Assembly (NCBI RefSeq): GCF_001894865.1
Contig: NZ_BCXA01000012.1
Location: 1-64,000 of the forward strand
DNA length: 64,000 nt
Direction: 5' to 3'
Source: Rhodococcus maanshanensis NBRC 100610
GTDB taxonomy: Bacteria; Actinomycetota; Actinomycetes; Mycobacteriales; Mycobacteriaceae
In this document: one piece after another, positions 41,042 to 50,135 of the stretch
Position numbering within the stretch: the first letter of the stretch is position 1
How the letters are laid out: each line of letters starts with the position of its first letter
Position numbers and translations under genes: made by a program
The notes under the pieces: generated by a model
What the model saw: only the letters and a program-made list of their open reading frames with translations
Database searches by the model: none
What the model was told of the DNA's origin: nothing

Positions 41042-42228
41042 CCGGTTCAGCCTGGATCGACCTCGCGATCCTCGCGATCGCCATCCTGGCGGCGACGTCG
41101 GGGTGGCGGCACGGGGCGGTCGCGTCCGCGCTCGCCTTCTTCGGCGTGGTGCTCGGTGCGGTCGCGGGGATCCTGATCGCGCCGCACGTGCTGGTACACG
41201 TCGACGAGGGTCGGATGCGCGTGCTCGCGGGCATCACCCTGATCATCGTGCTGGTGGTCGTCGGCGAGGTCGCGGGCATGGTGCTCGGCCGCGCCGCGAG
41301 GGGCGGCATGCACAGCCCGGTCGCGCGGTCGGTGGACAGCGTCATCGGTGCAGGCCTGCAATGCACCGCCGTCCTGGTCGCCGCGTGGCTGCTGGCCATC
41401 CCGCTGACCGCGTCCTCGCAACCGGAGGTCGCCAGCGCGGTACGTGGGTCGCGGGTCCTGACGCAGGTGGACGAGTACGCCCCGAGCTGGATGCGCAGGC
41501 TGCCGGACGAGTTCTCGGCGCTGCTGGACACCTCAGGCCTGCCCGACGTGATCGGGCCGTTCGGCCGCACCCCGATCGCCGTCGTCGAGCCGCCCGACCC
41601 CAGCGTGCTGCGCAGTCCAGTGGCGCAGCGGCTGCAGACCAGCGTGCTCCGGGTGCGCGGGGTCGCACCGAGCTGCCAGCGCGCGCTCGAGGGGTCCGGT
41701 TTCGTGGTGTCGCCGGAGCGGGTCATGACCAACGCGCACGTCGTCGCGGGGACGACCGGGGTCTCGGTGGACACAGCGGACGGGCCGCTCGACGCCGAGG
41801 TGGTGCTCTTCGATCCTGCGGTCGACGTCGCGGTGCTGGCGGTTCCCGGCCTGCGGGCCCCGGTGCTGCCGTTCGCGCCCGAGCCGGCCGGGAGCGGGGA
41901 CAGCGCGATCGTCCTCGGTTACCCGGGTGGCGGCCCGTACACGGCCAGCGCGGCCCGGGTGCGCGAGACCCTGGACCTGACCGGCCCCGACATCTACCGC
42001 GCCGCCGAGGTCGAGCGCGAGGTGTACACGGTGCGCGGTTCGATCCGTCAGGGCAATTCCGGTGGGCCGCTCGTCGACGAGCAGGGCAGGGTCCTCGGCG
42101 TGGTGTTCGGCGCCGCGGTGGACAACAGCGACACCGGCTTCGTGCTCACCGCCGAGGAGGTCTCGCGCCAGCTGGCCGCGGCCTCCGCGGCGAGCAACGC
42201 GGTCAACACGGGCGGCTGCATCCTCTAG
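41038..42228 (+). CDS. marP: Membrane-bound acid-resistance serine protease
   Basis: A 396 aa protein matching M. tuberculosis MarP (397 aa). Four N-terminal transmembrane helices (CvpA-like) lie within residues 1-130. The periplasmic chymotrypsin-fold domain has His in VMTNAHVVAGT, Asp in FDPAVDVAVL and Ser in IRQGNSGGPLVD. Two cysteines (about 214 and 394) correspond to the redox pair known in MarP. The family protects intracellular pH by processing envelope substrates. Start ATG 41038 overlaps the NUDIX stop. Confidence 0.93.
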   Translation: MTGSAWIDLAILAIAILAATSGWRHGAVASALAFFGVVLGAVAGILIAPHVLVHVDEGRMRVLAGITLIIVLVVVGEVAGMVLGRAARGGMHSPVARSVDSVIGAGLQCTAVLVAAWLLAIPLTASSQPEVASAVRGSRVLTQVDEYAPSWMRRLPDEFSALLDTSGLPDVIGPFGRTPIAVVEPPDPSVLRSPVAQRLQTSVLRVRGVAPSCQRALEGSGFVVSPERVMTNAHVVAGTTGVSVDTADGPLDAEVVLFDPAVDVAVLAVPGLRAPVLPFAPEPAGSGDSAIVLGYPGGGPYTASAARVRETLDLTGPDIYRAAEVEREVYTVRGSIRQGNSGGPLVDEQGRVLGVVFGAAVDNSDTGFVLTAEEVSRQLAAASAASNAVNTGGCIL

Positions 42229-42237
42229 CGGCTTCGC

Positions 42238-42294
42238 CGAGTGTGCAGTTGTCAGGGCATCGCCCGAGTGGACGCGCTGACAACTGCACACTCG
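42238..42294. terminator. 18-bp perfect inverted repeat between marP and ephE
   Basis: CGAGTGTGCAGTTGTCAG at 42238-42255 has its exact complement at 42277-42294, with a 21-base loop. It lies between convergent genes. The stem is unusually long and AT-balanced for this genome, so it may be either a bidirectional terminator or a dispersed palindromic repeat. Confidence 0.7.
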
Positions 42295-42302
42295 CCGGGA
42301 GG

Positions 42303-43232
42303 TCAGCGGGTGAGGAACTCCGTCAGCGCGGCGGTCACCTCGGCAGGCCGCTCCTGATGGGCGAAATGGCCTGCGCCCGCGACGGTGTGCAGGCGTCGCC
42401 CCGGGGCCCACCGGGTGTCCCTGCGCAGGGCGGCGGCCAGTACGTAGGGGTCCTGGTCCCCGTGAATTTGCAGCACCGGGATGGTCATCACCTGGTTCAT
42501 CGCCTTCATGAACCGGCGGCCGTCCGGCCGCCACTGGCTGCGGAACGCCCAGCGCTGGTACTCCAGCGAACAGTGCGCGGCGCCCGGGATCTGGACCGCG
42601 GACCTGGCGCGCTCGACGACCTCCGCGAACTCCTCGGTCTGCGGCCATTCCGGACCGGACCGCCCGCGCAACAGCCGCTCGACTTCGGCGCCGTCGTCCC
42701 TGGTCAACATCCGCTCGGGCCGCCACGGCAGCTGGCAGCGCAGGAACGCGGGCAGGAAGGCGGACCGCTGGGCGCTGTCGGCCAGCACGGACCGCTTGAG
42801 CGCGATCGGATGCGGCGAGCTGACCAGGGCGATCGACCGGACCAGCCGGGGATGCAGCACCGCCGTTGCCCAGCACACCAGGCCGCCGTCGGCGTGGCCG
42901 ACGAGCGTGGCCTCGGTGTGACCGAGGGCGCGGATCAGCCCGGCGACATCACCGGCCAGGGTCCAGCCGTCGTATCCGCGCGGCGGCTTGTCGCTGTCCC
43001 CGTAGCCGCGCAGGTCCAACGCGACCGCGCGGTAGCCGGCGTCCGCGAGGGCCGTCAGCTGGTGACGCCAGGACCACCAGAAGTCGGCGAATCCGTGCAG
43101 CAGGACGACCAGCGGTGCGCCTGGGTCGGACGGGCCCGCCTCGACCGCGTGGAAGCGGATGCCGTTGGCGTGCACGTCGCGGTGCTGCCACGGGCCGTCG
43201 AATCGGACTGTGGAGGGATCCGGGTAGGTCAC
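42303..43232 (-). CDS. ephE: Epoxide-hydrolase-like alpha/beta hydrolase
   Basis: A 309 aa alpha/beta hydrolase. HGFADFWWSWRHQL (about 46-59) is the oxyanion loop and GHADGGLVCWATA (about 112-124) carries the nucleophile Asp, as in epoxide hydrolases, not Ser. Asp in HGDQDPY (about 258) and His in GAGHFAHQERP (about 285) complete the triad. Tyr pair of the cap (YQRW) present. Named for its position and similarity to EphE next to marP in mycobacteria. Acts on unknown epoxides. Confidence 0.85.
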   Translation of the reverse strand: MTYPDPSTVRFDGPWQHRDVHANGIRFHAVEAGPSDPGAPLVVLLHGFADFWWSWRHQLTALADAGYRAVALDLRGYGDSDKPPRGYDGWTLAGDVAGLIRALGHTEATLVGHADGGLVCWATAVLHPRLVRSIALVSSPHPIALKRSVLADSAQRSAFLPAFLRCQLPWRPERMLTRDDGAEVERLLRGRSGPEWPQTEEFAEVVERARSAVQIPGAAHCSLEYQRWAFRSQWRPDGRRFMKAMNQVMTIPVLQIHGDQDPYVLAAALRRDTRWAPGRRLHTVAGAGHFAHQERPAEVTAALTEFLTR

Positions 43233-43265
43233 GGGAAGGGTGATGCTCTCGGTTCGATGCCGGCG

Positions 43266-43805
43266 CTAGGGTGCGGTCCGGCGGGCGTACTCGCCCGGCG
43301 TGTAGTCGCCGTGCTTGTAGCTCGATTCCGCGGCGTTCGGCAGCACCGTCGCGGCCTGGCGGAGCGAGTCGATGGTCTTCTCCGGGGCCCGGAGCTTGCG
43401 GACCCGCAGGTAGCCGAACAGCGCCAGCACCGCGGTGGTGACCACCATCAGCAGGAACACGATCAGGAACGCGAGCCAGCGCGGCGTCCAGACGGCGAGG
43501 GTCTCGGCGAGGAAGAAGAAAAAGAAGAAGGAGCTGAACAGCAGGACGGTGAGGGCGAGGATGAAGAACAGCGAGCCCTGCAGGCCCTTCTTGACCTCGC
43601 TGGTCACCTCGGCCTTGGCGAGCGCCACCTCGGCGCGGACCAGGGTGGAGACCTGCGTGGTCGCGTCCTTGACCAGGTTCCCGATGCTGGCGGTGCCGGG
43701 GGCGTGCGCATCGACGTCGGTGAGCGGGATCGACGTGATGGTGTTCGGCACCCCGTCCCCGGTCAGCCGGTCGTACCTGTCGCCGTTGCGGTCACTGATG
43801 CTCAC
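43266..43805 (-). CDS. Holin-superfamily (DUF1469) membrane protein (Rv3669-type)
   Basis: A 179 aa protein. A helical N-terminal region (IGNLVKDATTQVSTLVRAEVALAKAEV) is followed by two transmembrane helices (about 82-104 and 112-134), a pattern named actinobacterial phage-holin/DUF1469. It has no lysis role here; function unknown. GTG 43805 follows GGAGGGG. It overlaps the nhaA 3' end by 14 bp and precedes ephE, so the three form one operon. Confidence 0.85.
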   Translation of the reverse strand: MSISDRNGDRYDRLTGDGVPNTITSIPLTDVDAHAPGTASIGNLVKDATTQVSTLVRAEVALAKAEVTSEVKKGLQGSLFFILALTVLLFSSFFFFFFLAETLAVWTPRWLAFLIVFLLMVVTTAVLALFGYLRVRKLRAPEKTIDSLRQAATVLPNAAESSYKHGDYTPGEYARRTAP

Positions 43806-45105
43806 GTCTGCGCCCCTCCAAGGTGTCGTCGTCCGGCTCGCCGGAGTGTGGTCGTTTCTGACCGGTCGCGGAACCGGCCGCGTTGGCGCGCGCATGGTGG
43901 ACGCGCCCCCGGCGCAACAGTAGCGCCGAGCCGATCAGTGACGCCGTCAGCGAGGTCAACAGGACCGCAGCCTTCGCCGTCTCCGCCTCGGCTCCTTCGA
44001 GCGCGAGTTCGGCCACCAGAAGGCTAACGGTGAACCCGATCGCGCCGAGCACCGACAGCGCGAACATGTCGCGGAAGCCGAGGTTTCCCGGCTTCGTGGC
44101 CAGGCCAAGCCGGACCGCGACCCACGAGACACCGAAGATGCCGACGGTCTTGCCGACGAGCAGGCCCAGGATGATCGCCAGCGCGATCCGGTCGGTGAAC
44201 ATCGACTCGAGGACCTCTCGGCCCAGCGGGACCCCCGAGGCGAACAGGGCGAACACCGGCACGCAGAACCCCGCGGAGAACGGCTGGATCCGGTGCTCGA
44301 GCCGGGTCGCGGGGGCCTCGGCCTCGCCCGGGTCCCTGCGGACCCTGGTCAGCAGGCCGAGGGCGACGCCCGCGAGGGTGGCGTGGATGCCCGCCTCGTG
44401 CATCGAGTACCAGGCGAGCAGCGCCAGCGGGACGTACAGCAGCGGGGTGGTGATCCGCCGGTGCTGCGCGTACGCGTAGGCGGCGAGGCAGGCGACCGCG
44501 CCGAGCAGCCACAGCATCGCGATCGAGGTGGTGAACAGCGCGGCGATGATGATGATGGCCAGCAGGTCGTCGACGACCGCGAGGCTGAGCAGGAACACCC
44601 TGGCGCTGGCCGGGATCCTCGATCCGGTCAGCGCGAGCACGCCGAGGGCGAAGGCGATGTCGGTGGCGACCGGGATCGCCCAGGCCTGCTCGATGCCGGG
44701 GGTGCCCCAGCCGACCGCGAGCGCGATCAGCGCGGGCAGGATCACGCCGCCGACCGCCGCGATGATCGGCAGCAGGGCCTTCTTGCGGTCGGCCAGCTCT
44801 CCGACGACCAGTTCGCGTTTGAGTTCGAGGCCCGCGACGAAGAAGAACACCGCCAGCAGGCCGTCCTGGGCCCAGGTGTTCAGGCTCAGGTTCAGGTGGA
44901 TCGCGCTCGGCCCGACCTGCCAGTCCCTCAGGGCGGTGTATGCGTCGGCCCAAGGGGAGTTCGCCCAGATGACGGCGACGGCGGCCGCCACGAGCAGGAT
45001 CGACCCGCCGACGGTCTCCGTGCGCAGATACCGGGTCAGTTCGGAGCGGAGCGGTTGGATCACGTCAGGCTTCTCCAGGTGGTCGCGGGCGTACAGGTGT
45101 GCCAT
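43792..45105 (-). CDS. nhaA: Na+/H+ antiporter NhaA
   Basis: A 437 aa, 12-helix sodium/proton antiporter. Conserved LNTWAQDGLLAVFFFVAGLELKREL, VATDIAFALGVLAL and the paired aspartates of the ion site in LAVVDDLLAIIIIA (about 175-176) are all present. The C-terminus has a hydrophilic extension of about 40 aa. It pumps sodium out at the cost of protons. Grouped with the MarP/EphE region, in keeping with a pH-homeostasis neighbourhood. Confidence 0.93.
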   Translation of the reverse strand: MAHLYARDHLEKPDVIQPLRSELTRYLRTETVGGSILLVAAAVAVIWANSPWADAYTALRDWQVGPSAIHLNLSLNTWAQDGLLAVFFFVAGLELKRELVVGELADRKKALLPIIAAVGGVILPALIALAVGWGTPGIEQAWAIPVATDIAFALGVLALTGSRIPASARVFLLSLAVVDDLLAIIIIAALFTTSIAMLWLLGAVACLAAYAYAQHRRITTPLLYVPLALLAWYSMHEAGIHATLAGVALGLLTRVRRDPGEAEAPATRLEHRIQPFSAGFCVPVFALFASGVPLGREVLESMFTDRIALAIILGLLVGKTVGIFGVSWVAVRLGLATKPGNLGFRDMFALSVLGAIGFTVSLLVAELALEGAEAETAKAAVLLTSLTASLIGSALLLRRGRVHHARANAAGSATGQKRPHSGEPDDDTLEGRRREHQ

Positions 45106-45272
45106 GTGCCGACCAGACTTCCCGGCGCTCCGCTAGCAGCTTAACGCGATCTTGATACCGCTCGGCGCAAACACCTCGCGCTGGATTGCCCCGGAAACGG
45201 CGGGGGTGATCTGCTTCCTGAGGTTTGGGCGGTGGATGTCCATTCCGTGGAACAGGTGTGCAGGAGAATCGG

Positions 45273-46673
45273 ATGAGCAAAGCCCCGGACGTACTGGTCG
45301 ACGAGGCGGTCGCCGCGAAGGACGCGGTACCCCGCAGTCGGATCGTGGTGGCCAGCATGATCGGTACCTCGATCGAGTTCTACGACTTCTACATCTATGC
45401 GACGGCGGCCGTCTCGGTCTTCCCGCACCTGTTCTTCCCCAAGGGGAACGGCACCACCGCGCTGCTGGCCTCGCTGGCCACCTTCGGTCTCGCGTTCGTC
45501 GCCCGTCCGCTCGGCTCGATCGTGTTCGGCCACTACGGCGACCGGATCGGCCGCAAGGCCACCCTGGTCGGGTCGCTGCTCACCATGGGCATCGCGACGT
45601 TCGTCATCGGCCTGCTCCCGACGTACCACTCGGTCGGGCTGATCGCCCCCGCGTTGCTGGCCCTGATGCGCTTCTGTCAGGGCCTCGGGCTCGGTGGCGA
45701 ATGGTCCGGCGCGGCGCTGCTCGCGACCGAGACGGCGAAGTCCGGCAAGCGGGCGTGGGCGGCGATGTGGCCGCAGCTCGGTGCGCCGATCGGGTTCTTC
45801 CTGGCCAACGGCCTGTTCCTGATCATCACCCTGTTCATGGGCCACGACAACGCCAACCCCGATCTGGACAGCGCCTTCCTGACCTGGGGATGGCGAATCC
45901 CGTTCCTGCTCAGCGCGATCATGGTGATCATCGGCCTGTACGTCCGGCTCAAGCTGGAGGAGACCCCGGTGTTCGCGCGCGCGGTCGAGCGCGGCGAGAA
46001 GGTCAAGACCCCGCTGGCGACGGTGTTCAAGACGAGCTGGCGTCAGCTGATCATCGGCACCTTCGTGATGCTCGCGACGTACACCCTCTTCTACATCATG
46101 ACCACCTGGGTGCTGAGCTACGGCACCGGCAAGACCGTCGCCGCAGGCGGCACGGGTCTCGGTTTCAAGTACTCGGATTTCCTTGTGCTGCAGCTGATCG
46201 CCGTGTTGTTCTTCGCGGCGGGCGTGCCCGTCACCGGCTGGCTCGCGGACCGGTACGGGCGGCGCATCACCCTGCTGGTCACCACCGCCGCGATCATGGT
46301 CTTCGGGCTGACGTTCGCGGTGACCCTCGACCCCGAGAAGATGACCGACGCCCGCATGCTGGTCTTCCTCATCATCGGAATGGTGTTGATGGGCTTCACT
46401 TTCGGTCCGATGAGCGCGGTACTGCCGGAGCTGTTCCCGACCAATGTGCGCTACACCGGCTCGGGCATCGCCTACAACACCGCGAGCATCCTGGGTGCGG
46501 CGGTCGCGCCGTTCATCGCGACCTGGCTCGCGACCAGCTACGGCGTCGGGTGGGTTGGCATCTACCTGCTGGCGGCGAGCGCACTGACGTTCATCGCGCT
46601 GCTGGTGATGCGCGAGACCAAGGACGCCTCGCTGGACGCGCCGGAGCTCGATCCGCGCGGGGTCGAGCTCTAG
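45273..46673 (+). CDS. MFS transporter, MHS type
   Basis: A 466 aa, 12-helix symporter. VVASMIGTSIEFYDFYIYATAAVSVFPHLFFPKG and GHYGDRIGRKATL are MHS signatures, and the sequence is closest in form to shikimate/ShiA-like transporters. ATG 45273 with CAGGAG nine bases upstream. It is inserted between nhaA and the protease, divergent from nhaA. Substrate unknown. Its stop overlaps the convergent protease gene by 4 bp. Confidence 0.87.
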   Translation: MSKAPDVLVDEAVAAKDAVPRSRIVVASMIGTSIEFYDFYIYATAAVSVFPHLFFPKGNGTTALLASLATFGLAFVARPLGSIVFGHYGDRIGRKATLVGSLLTMGIATFVIGLLPTYHSVGLIAPALLALMRFCQGLGLGGEWSGAALLATETAKSGKRAWAAMWPQLGAPIGFFLANGLFLIITLFMGHDNANPDLDSAFLTWGWRIPFLLSAIMVIIGLYVRLKLEETPVFARAVERGEKVKTPLATVFKTSWRQLIIGTFVMLATYTLFYIMTTWVLSYGTGKTVAAGGTGLGFKYSDFLVLQLIAVLFFAAGVPVTGWLADRYGRRITLLVTTAAIMVFGLTFAVTLDPEKMTDARMLVFLIIGMVLMGFTFGPMSAVLPELFPTNVRYTGSGIAYNTASILGAAVAPFIATWLATSYGVGWVGIYLLAASALTFIALLVMRETKDASLDAPELDPRGVEL

Positions 46674-47857
46674 TCCTGATTCGTCCGCCGGACCAGCACC
46701 ACCGCGCCCGCGCCCACCGCGATCAGCACCGCAAGGGCGCCGAGCAGGCCCCAGTTGGGGCCCGAGTCCGACGGCGCCGCGTCGCCGTACCGATCCCGCT
46801 CCTGTTCGGCACTGGTCCGTAGGTCCGCCGCCCCCGGATAGCCGGGCGCGAGGGATAGCACCTCGTCGAAGTCGGCGATGGCGGCGGTGTAGTTCCCGTC
46901 GACGTAGTGCTCGACCCCCGCGCGGTAGGCGGTGTCGGCCGGTCCGAGTGCCGGGGTGACGCCCTTCTCGCGCATCAGGTCCGTGAGTCCGCGTGCCGGG
47001 GCAACGAAGGCGAACGGCTGTGTCTGCCCGTGGATTCCGAAGCTGTTCACCCCGATCGCCGCTCCGTTGAGGTCGGCGGTGGGGCCTCCGCTCATGGCCT
47101 CGGACACCTCAGCGTCGGTCTGGTAGACGGGGACCGTCCCCGTGGCCTTCTTGGCGTTGATCTCGCCGCCCGCGACCACTGGTCGCAGCGTCGGCTCGGC
47201 CGCGGTGTCGGTGGTGCCGGGGAACCCGGCCGACACCACCGGGGTGCCGAGGTCGACGCCGGTGTCGGTGCTCAGCTCCGCGGCGGCCAGGCCGCCCCGC
47301 TGGACCTTGAGCAGCGCGACGTCCCCCTCGGTGAGCGGCACCAGGCCGACGACCTCCGCGCCCAGTGCCTCGCCCTCGGCGGTCCCACCCGCGATCACGG
47401 TCATGGCAAGCGAGGGGGGCGAGCCCGGCTCGTCACCCTCGACCCGCCAGTTCGCTTGGGCGGTCTCGGTCACGAGCGCGGGATCGAGGGTGGGGATCAC
47501 GTGTACCGCCCAGTCGACGGCGGTACGCAGGAGTGCCTCGCGGGCGCCCTCGGCGCAGTGGCCCGCCGTGGCCACCCAGCCGTCCGGGTTGACGACGAAT
47601 CCGCTACAGCGCCAGCCTGTTATGAAGGGATCGACCTTGATCGGCGGGCCGTCGGGAAAGCGGACCCAGCCCCTTGCCTCCGCCTTGACCAGGACGACGG
47701 ACGGGGTGACGAGCGCGGCCGCGCGTTGCTCCTGGCTCGGCACGGGACGATCGGGGGAGTCCTGGTCGCCGAGTGCGACGGCGGGGGAGCCGATGAGCGC
47801 CGCGAGCAGCAGTACGAGTATGGCGGCGAACCTCGTTCGCCGATGCCGATCGGGCAT
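46670..47857 (-). CDS. Secreted trypsin-like serine protease with C-terminal membrane anchor
   Basis: A 395 aa protein. Residues 1-30 form a signal peptide (FAAILVLLLAALIGSPAVALG). The chymotrypsin-fold domain has His in ATAGHCAEG (about 97), Asp in LTEGDVALLKV and Ser in SEAMSGGPTAD (about 249). A single TPR-like unit (AGVEHYVDGNYTAAIADFDEVLSLAP, about 307-332) and a C-terminal transmembrane helix (about 368-390, WGLLGALAVLIAVGAGAVVLV) follow. The protease is thus extracellular and tethered at its C-end. Position next to acs is like Rv3668c, a possible alanine/arginine-rich protease. Substrate unknown. Confidence 0.85.
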   Translation of the reverse strand: MPDRHRRTRFAAILVLLLAALIGSPAVALGDQDSPDRPVPSQEQRAAALVTPSVVLVKAEARGWVRFPDGPPIKVDPFITGWRCSGFVVNPDGWVATAGHCAEGAREALLRTAVDWAVHVIPTLDPALVTETAQANWRVEGDEPGSPPSLAMTVIAGGTAEGEALGAEVVGLVPLTEGDVALLKVQRGGLAAAELSTDTGVDLGTPVVSAGFPGTTDTAAEPTLRPVVAGGEINAKKATGTVPVYQTDAEVSEAMSGGPTADLNGAAIGVNSFGIHGQTQPFAFVAPARGLTDLMREKGVTPALGPADTAYRAGVEHYVDGNYTAAIADFDEVLSLAPGYPGAADLRTSAEQERDRYGDAAPSDSGPNWGLLGALAVLIAVGAGAVVLVRRTNQD

Positions 47858-48027
47858 GACGGTCTCCGTTCGAGCTCGGACCCGCGGTTGACCCGTGAGC
47901 GTCACTCGGCTCGGCACTCGTCATGAATGGGACTGTGGGCCATCGCTGACGGACCCATGGTAGGCCAATCCGGCACGGCCGGGAAGGTTCGCGGCCCCCG
48001 GCCGGCGGGGCCACGCGACCGGAGACG

Positions 48028-48066
48028 ACGGTGCCCCCGTGCGAACGAATCGCGCGGGGGCACCGT
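48028..48066 (-). terminator. Terminator after acs
   Basis: ACGGTGCCCCCGTGCG pairs with CGCGCGGGGGCACCGT around loop AACGAAT. It lies 22 bp downstream of acs. Confidence 0.8.
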
Positions 48067-48087
48067 CGGTGGTGAGGCGGTGAAGGG

Positions 48088-50028
48088 CTACTTGCCTCGG
48101 ATCGCGTCGAACACCTTGGGGTCGACCAGCGTCGAGGTGTCACCCAGATCGCGGCCCTCGGCGACGTCGCGGAGCAGCCGCCGCATGATCTTGCCGCTCC
48201 TGGTCTTCGGCAGCTCGGGGACGATGGTGATCTGGCGCGGCCGGGCGATCGGGCTGATCTCCGTCGACACCTGGACCTTGAGCTCGGCGATCAGCGTCTC
48301 GCCCGTGTTCTCGGCCCCCTCCCGCAGGATCACGAAGGCGACGATGCCCTGGCCGGTGGTCTCGTCGGCGGCGCCGACCACCGCGGCCTCCGCCACGCTG
48401 TGGTGGCCGACCAGCGCCGACTCGACCTCGGAGGTGGAGATCCGGTGGCCGGAGACGTTCATGACGTCGTCCACCCGGCCGAGCACCCAGAGGTCGCCGT
48501 CGTCGTCGTAGCGGGCGCCGTCCCCGGCGAAGTACCAGCCCTCCACGGCGTACCGGGACCAGTAGGTGTCCTTGAAGCGCTCCATGTCACCCCAGATGCC
48601 GCGCAGCATCGACGGCCACGGCTGGTCGAGCACCAGGTAGCCGTTGCCGCCCGCGCCGAGCGGCTTGGCATCGTCGTCGACGATCTTCGCGGAGATGCCC
48701 GGCAGCGGCGCCATCGCGGAGCCCGGCTTGGTTGCCGTGACGCCGGGCAGCGGGGAGATCATGATGGCGCCGGTCTCGGTCTGCCACCAGGTGTCCACGA
48801 TCGGGCAGCGCCCGCCGCCGATCACGTCACGGAACCAGCGCCACGCCTCGGGGTTGATCGGTTCGCCGACGCTGCCCAGCAACCGCAGCGAGGACAGGTC
48901 GTGCGCGTCGGGGATCTCGCGGCCCCACTTCATGAAGGTACGGACCAGCGTCGGTGCCGTGTAATAGATACTGACGCCGTACTTTTCGATGATGTTGAAG
49001 TGCCGGTGCTCGTCCGGCGAGTTCGGGGTGCCCTCGTAGACCACCTGCGTGGTCCGGTTCGACAGCGGCCCGTAGACGATGTAGCTGTGTCCGGTCACCC
49101 AGCCGATGTCGGCGGTGCACCAGTAGACGTCCTTGCCAGCCTTGTGGTCGAAGACGTTGTGGTGGGTGTACGACGCCTGGGTGAGGTAGCCGCCCGAGGT
49201 GTGGATGATGCCCTTGGGCTTACCCGTGGTGCCGGAGGTGTAGAGGATGAACAGCGGGTGCTCGGCGTCGAAGGCCTGTGCCTCGTGCTCGGGCGAGGCC
49301 GTGGCCACCGTCTCGTGCCACCAGAGGTCGCGGCCCTCGGTCCACTCGACGTCGATGTCGGTGCGCTTGACCACCAGCACGTTCTGGACGGACTCCGCTC
49401 CGTCGACGGCGGTGTCCACGGCGGTCTTGAGGGGGGCCGCCTGGCCGCGGCGCCACTGGCCGTCGGTGGTGATGACCAGCTTGGCCTCGGCGTCGTCGAT
49501 CCGCGACCGCAGCGCGGACGCGGAGAATCCGGCGAAGACCACCGAATGGGTCAGGCCGAGCCGGGCGCAGGCCAGCATCGAGACGATCGCCTCGGGGACC
49601 ATCGGCATGTAGATGGCGACGCGGTCGCCTGCCACGAGGCCGAGCTCGGTGAAAGTGTTTGCGGTCCTGCTCACCTCGGCGAGCAGGTCGTTGTAGGTGA
49701 CGTCGCGGCTGTCGCCCGGCTCGCCCTCCCAGTGGATTGCTACCTGGTCGCCGTGGCCGTCGAGGACGTGCCGGTCGACGCAGTTGTACGCGACATTGAG
49801 CTTGCCGCCGACGAACCACTTGGCAACCGGGGCGTCGGACCAGTCCAGGACCTGGCTCCACGGCTCGTGCCAGTGCAGACGCGAAGCCTGGTCGGCCCAG
49901 AACCCCAGCCGGTCGGCATCCGCTGCGGCCTGGAGTTCCGGCCCGGCATTCGCGGTCGCGACGAACTCCGCGCTCGGCGGGTAGCTCGTCGCGTGCTCGG
50001 CTGCGTTGGTATCGGCGGTACTGGTCAT
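48088..50028 (-). CDS. acs: Acetyl-CoA synthetase
   Basis: A 646 aa AMP-forming ligase that activates acetate for central metabolism. ILYTSGTTGKPKGI (about 266-279) is the phosphate loop, DTWWQTETGAIM (about 415) the adenylate motif, and YFAGDGARYDDDGD the hinge. The C-terminal PKTRSGKIMRRLL carries the lysine acetylated by Pat-type enzymes and regulated by cAMP in mycobacteria. A TnpB element is inserted immediately before the ATG, which removes the gene from its original Shine-Dalgarno and promoter. A stop of a short element frame (TAATG) overlaps the ATG. A perfect Crp site remains on the far side at 51373. Confidence 0.94.
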   Translation of the reverse strand: MTSTADTNAAEHATSYPPSAEFVATANAGPELQAAADADRLGFWADQASRLHWHEPWSQVLDWSDAPVAKWFVGGKLNVAYNCVDRHVLDGHGDQVAIHWEGEPGDSRDVTYNDLLAEVSRTANTFTELGLVAGDRVAIYMPMVPEAIVSMLACARLGLTHSVVFAGFSASALRSRIDDAEAKLVITTDGQWRRGQAAPLKTAVDTAVDGAESVQNVLVVKRTDIDVEWTEGRDLWWHETVATASPEHEAQAFDAEHPLFILYTSGTTGKPKGIIHTSGGYLTQASYTHHNVFDHKAGKDVYWCTADIGWVTGHSYIVYGPLSNRTTQVVYEGTPNSPDEHRHFNIIEKYGVSIYYTAPTLVRTFMKWGREIPDAHDLSSLRLLGSVGEPINPEAWRWFRDVIGGGRCPIVDTWWQTETGAIMISPLPGVTATKPGSAMAPLPGISAKIVDDDAKPLGAGGNGYLVLDQPWPSMLRGIWGDMERFKDTYWSRYAVEGWYFAGDGARYDDDGDLWVLGRVDDVMNVSGHRISTSEVESALVGHHSVAEAAVVGAADETTGQGIVAFVILREGAENTGETLIAELKVQVSTEISPIARPRQITIVPELPKTRSGKIMRRLLRDVAEGRDLGDTSTLVDPKVFDAIRGK

Positions 50029-50135
50029 TATGTGTTTGGCGCGGATACTCCGTCATTCACAGGGAGTTGAAGCGCCATCCTCCTATCGCGGGTTGTATCG
50101 GGAGATTTGTCGGTGGGTGCGGCTAGGTTTTGGGC

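Noticed and set aside
41103-44027. 974-codon open frame on the + strand
   Set aside because: It runs out of frame through marP and antisense to ephE and nhaA; the translation is arginine/glycine-rich nonsense typical of high-GC shadow frames.
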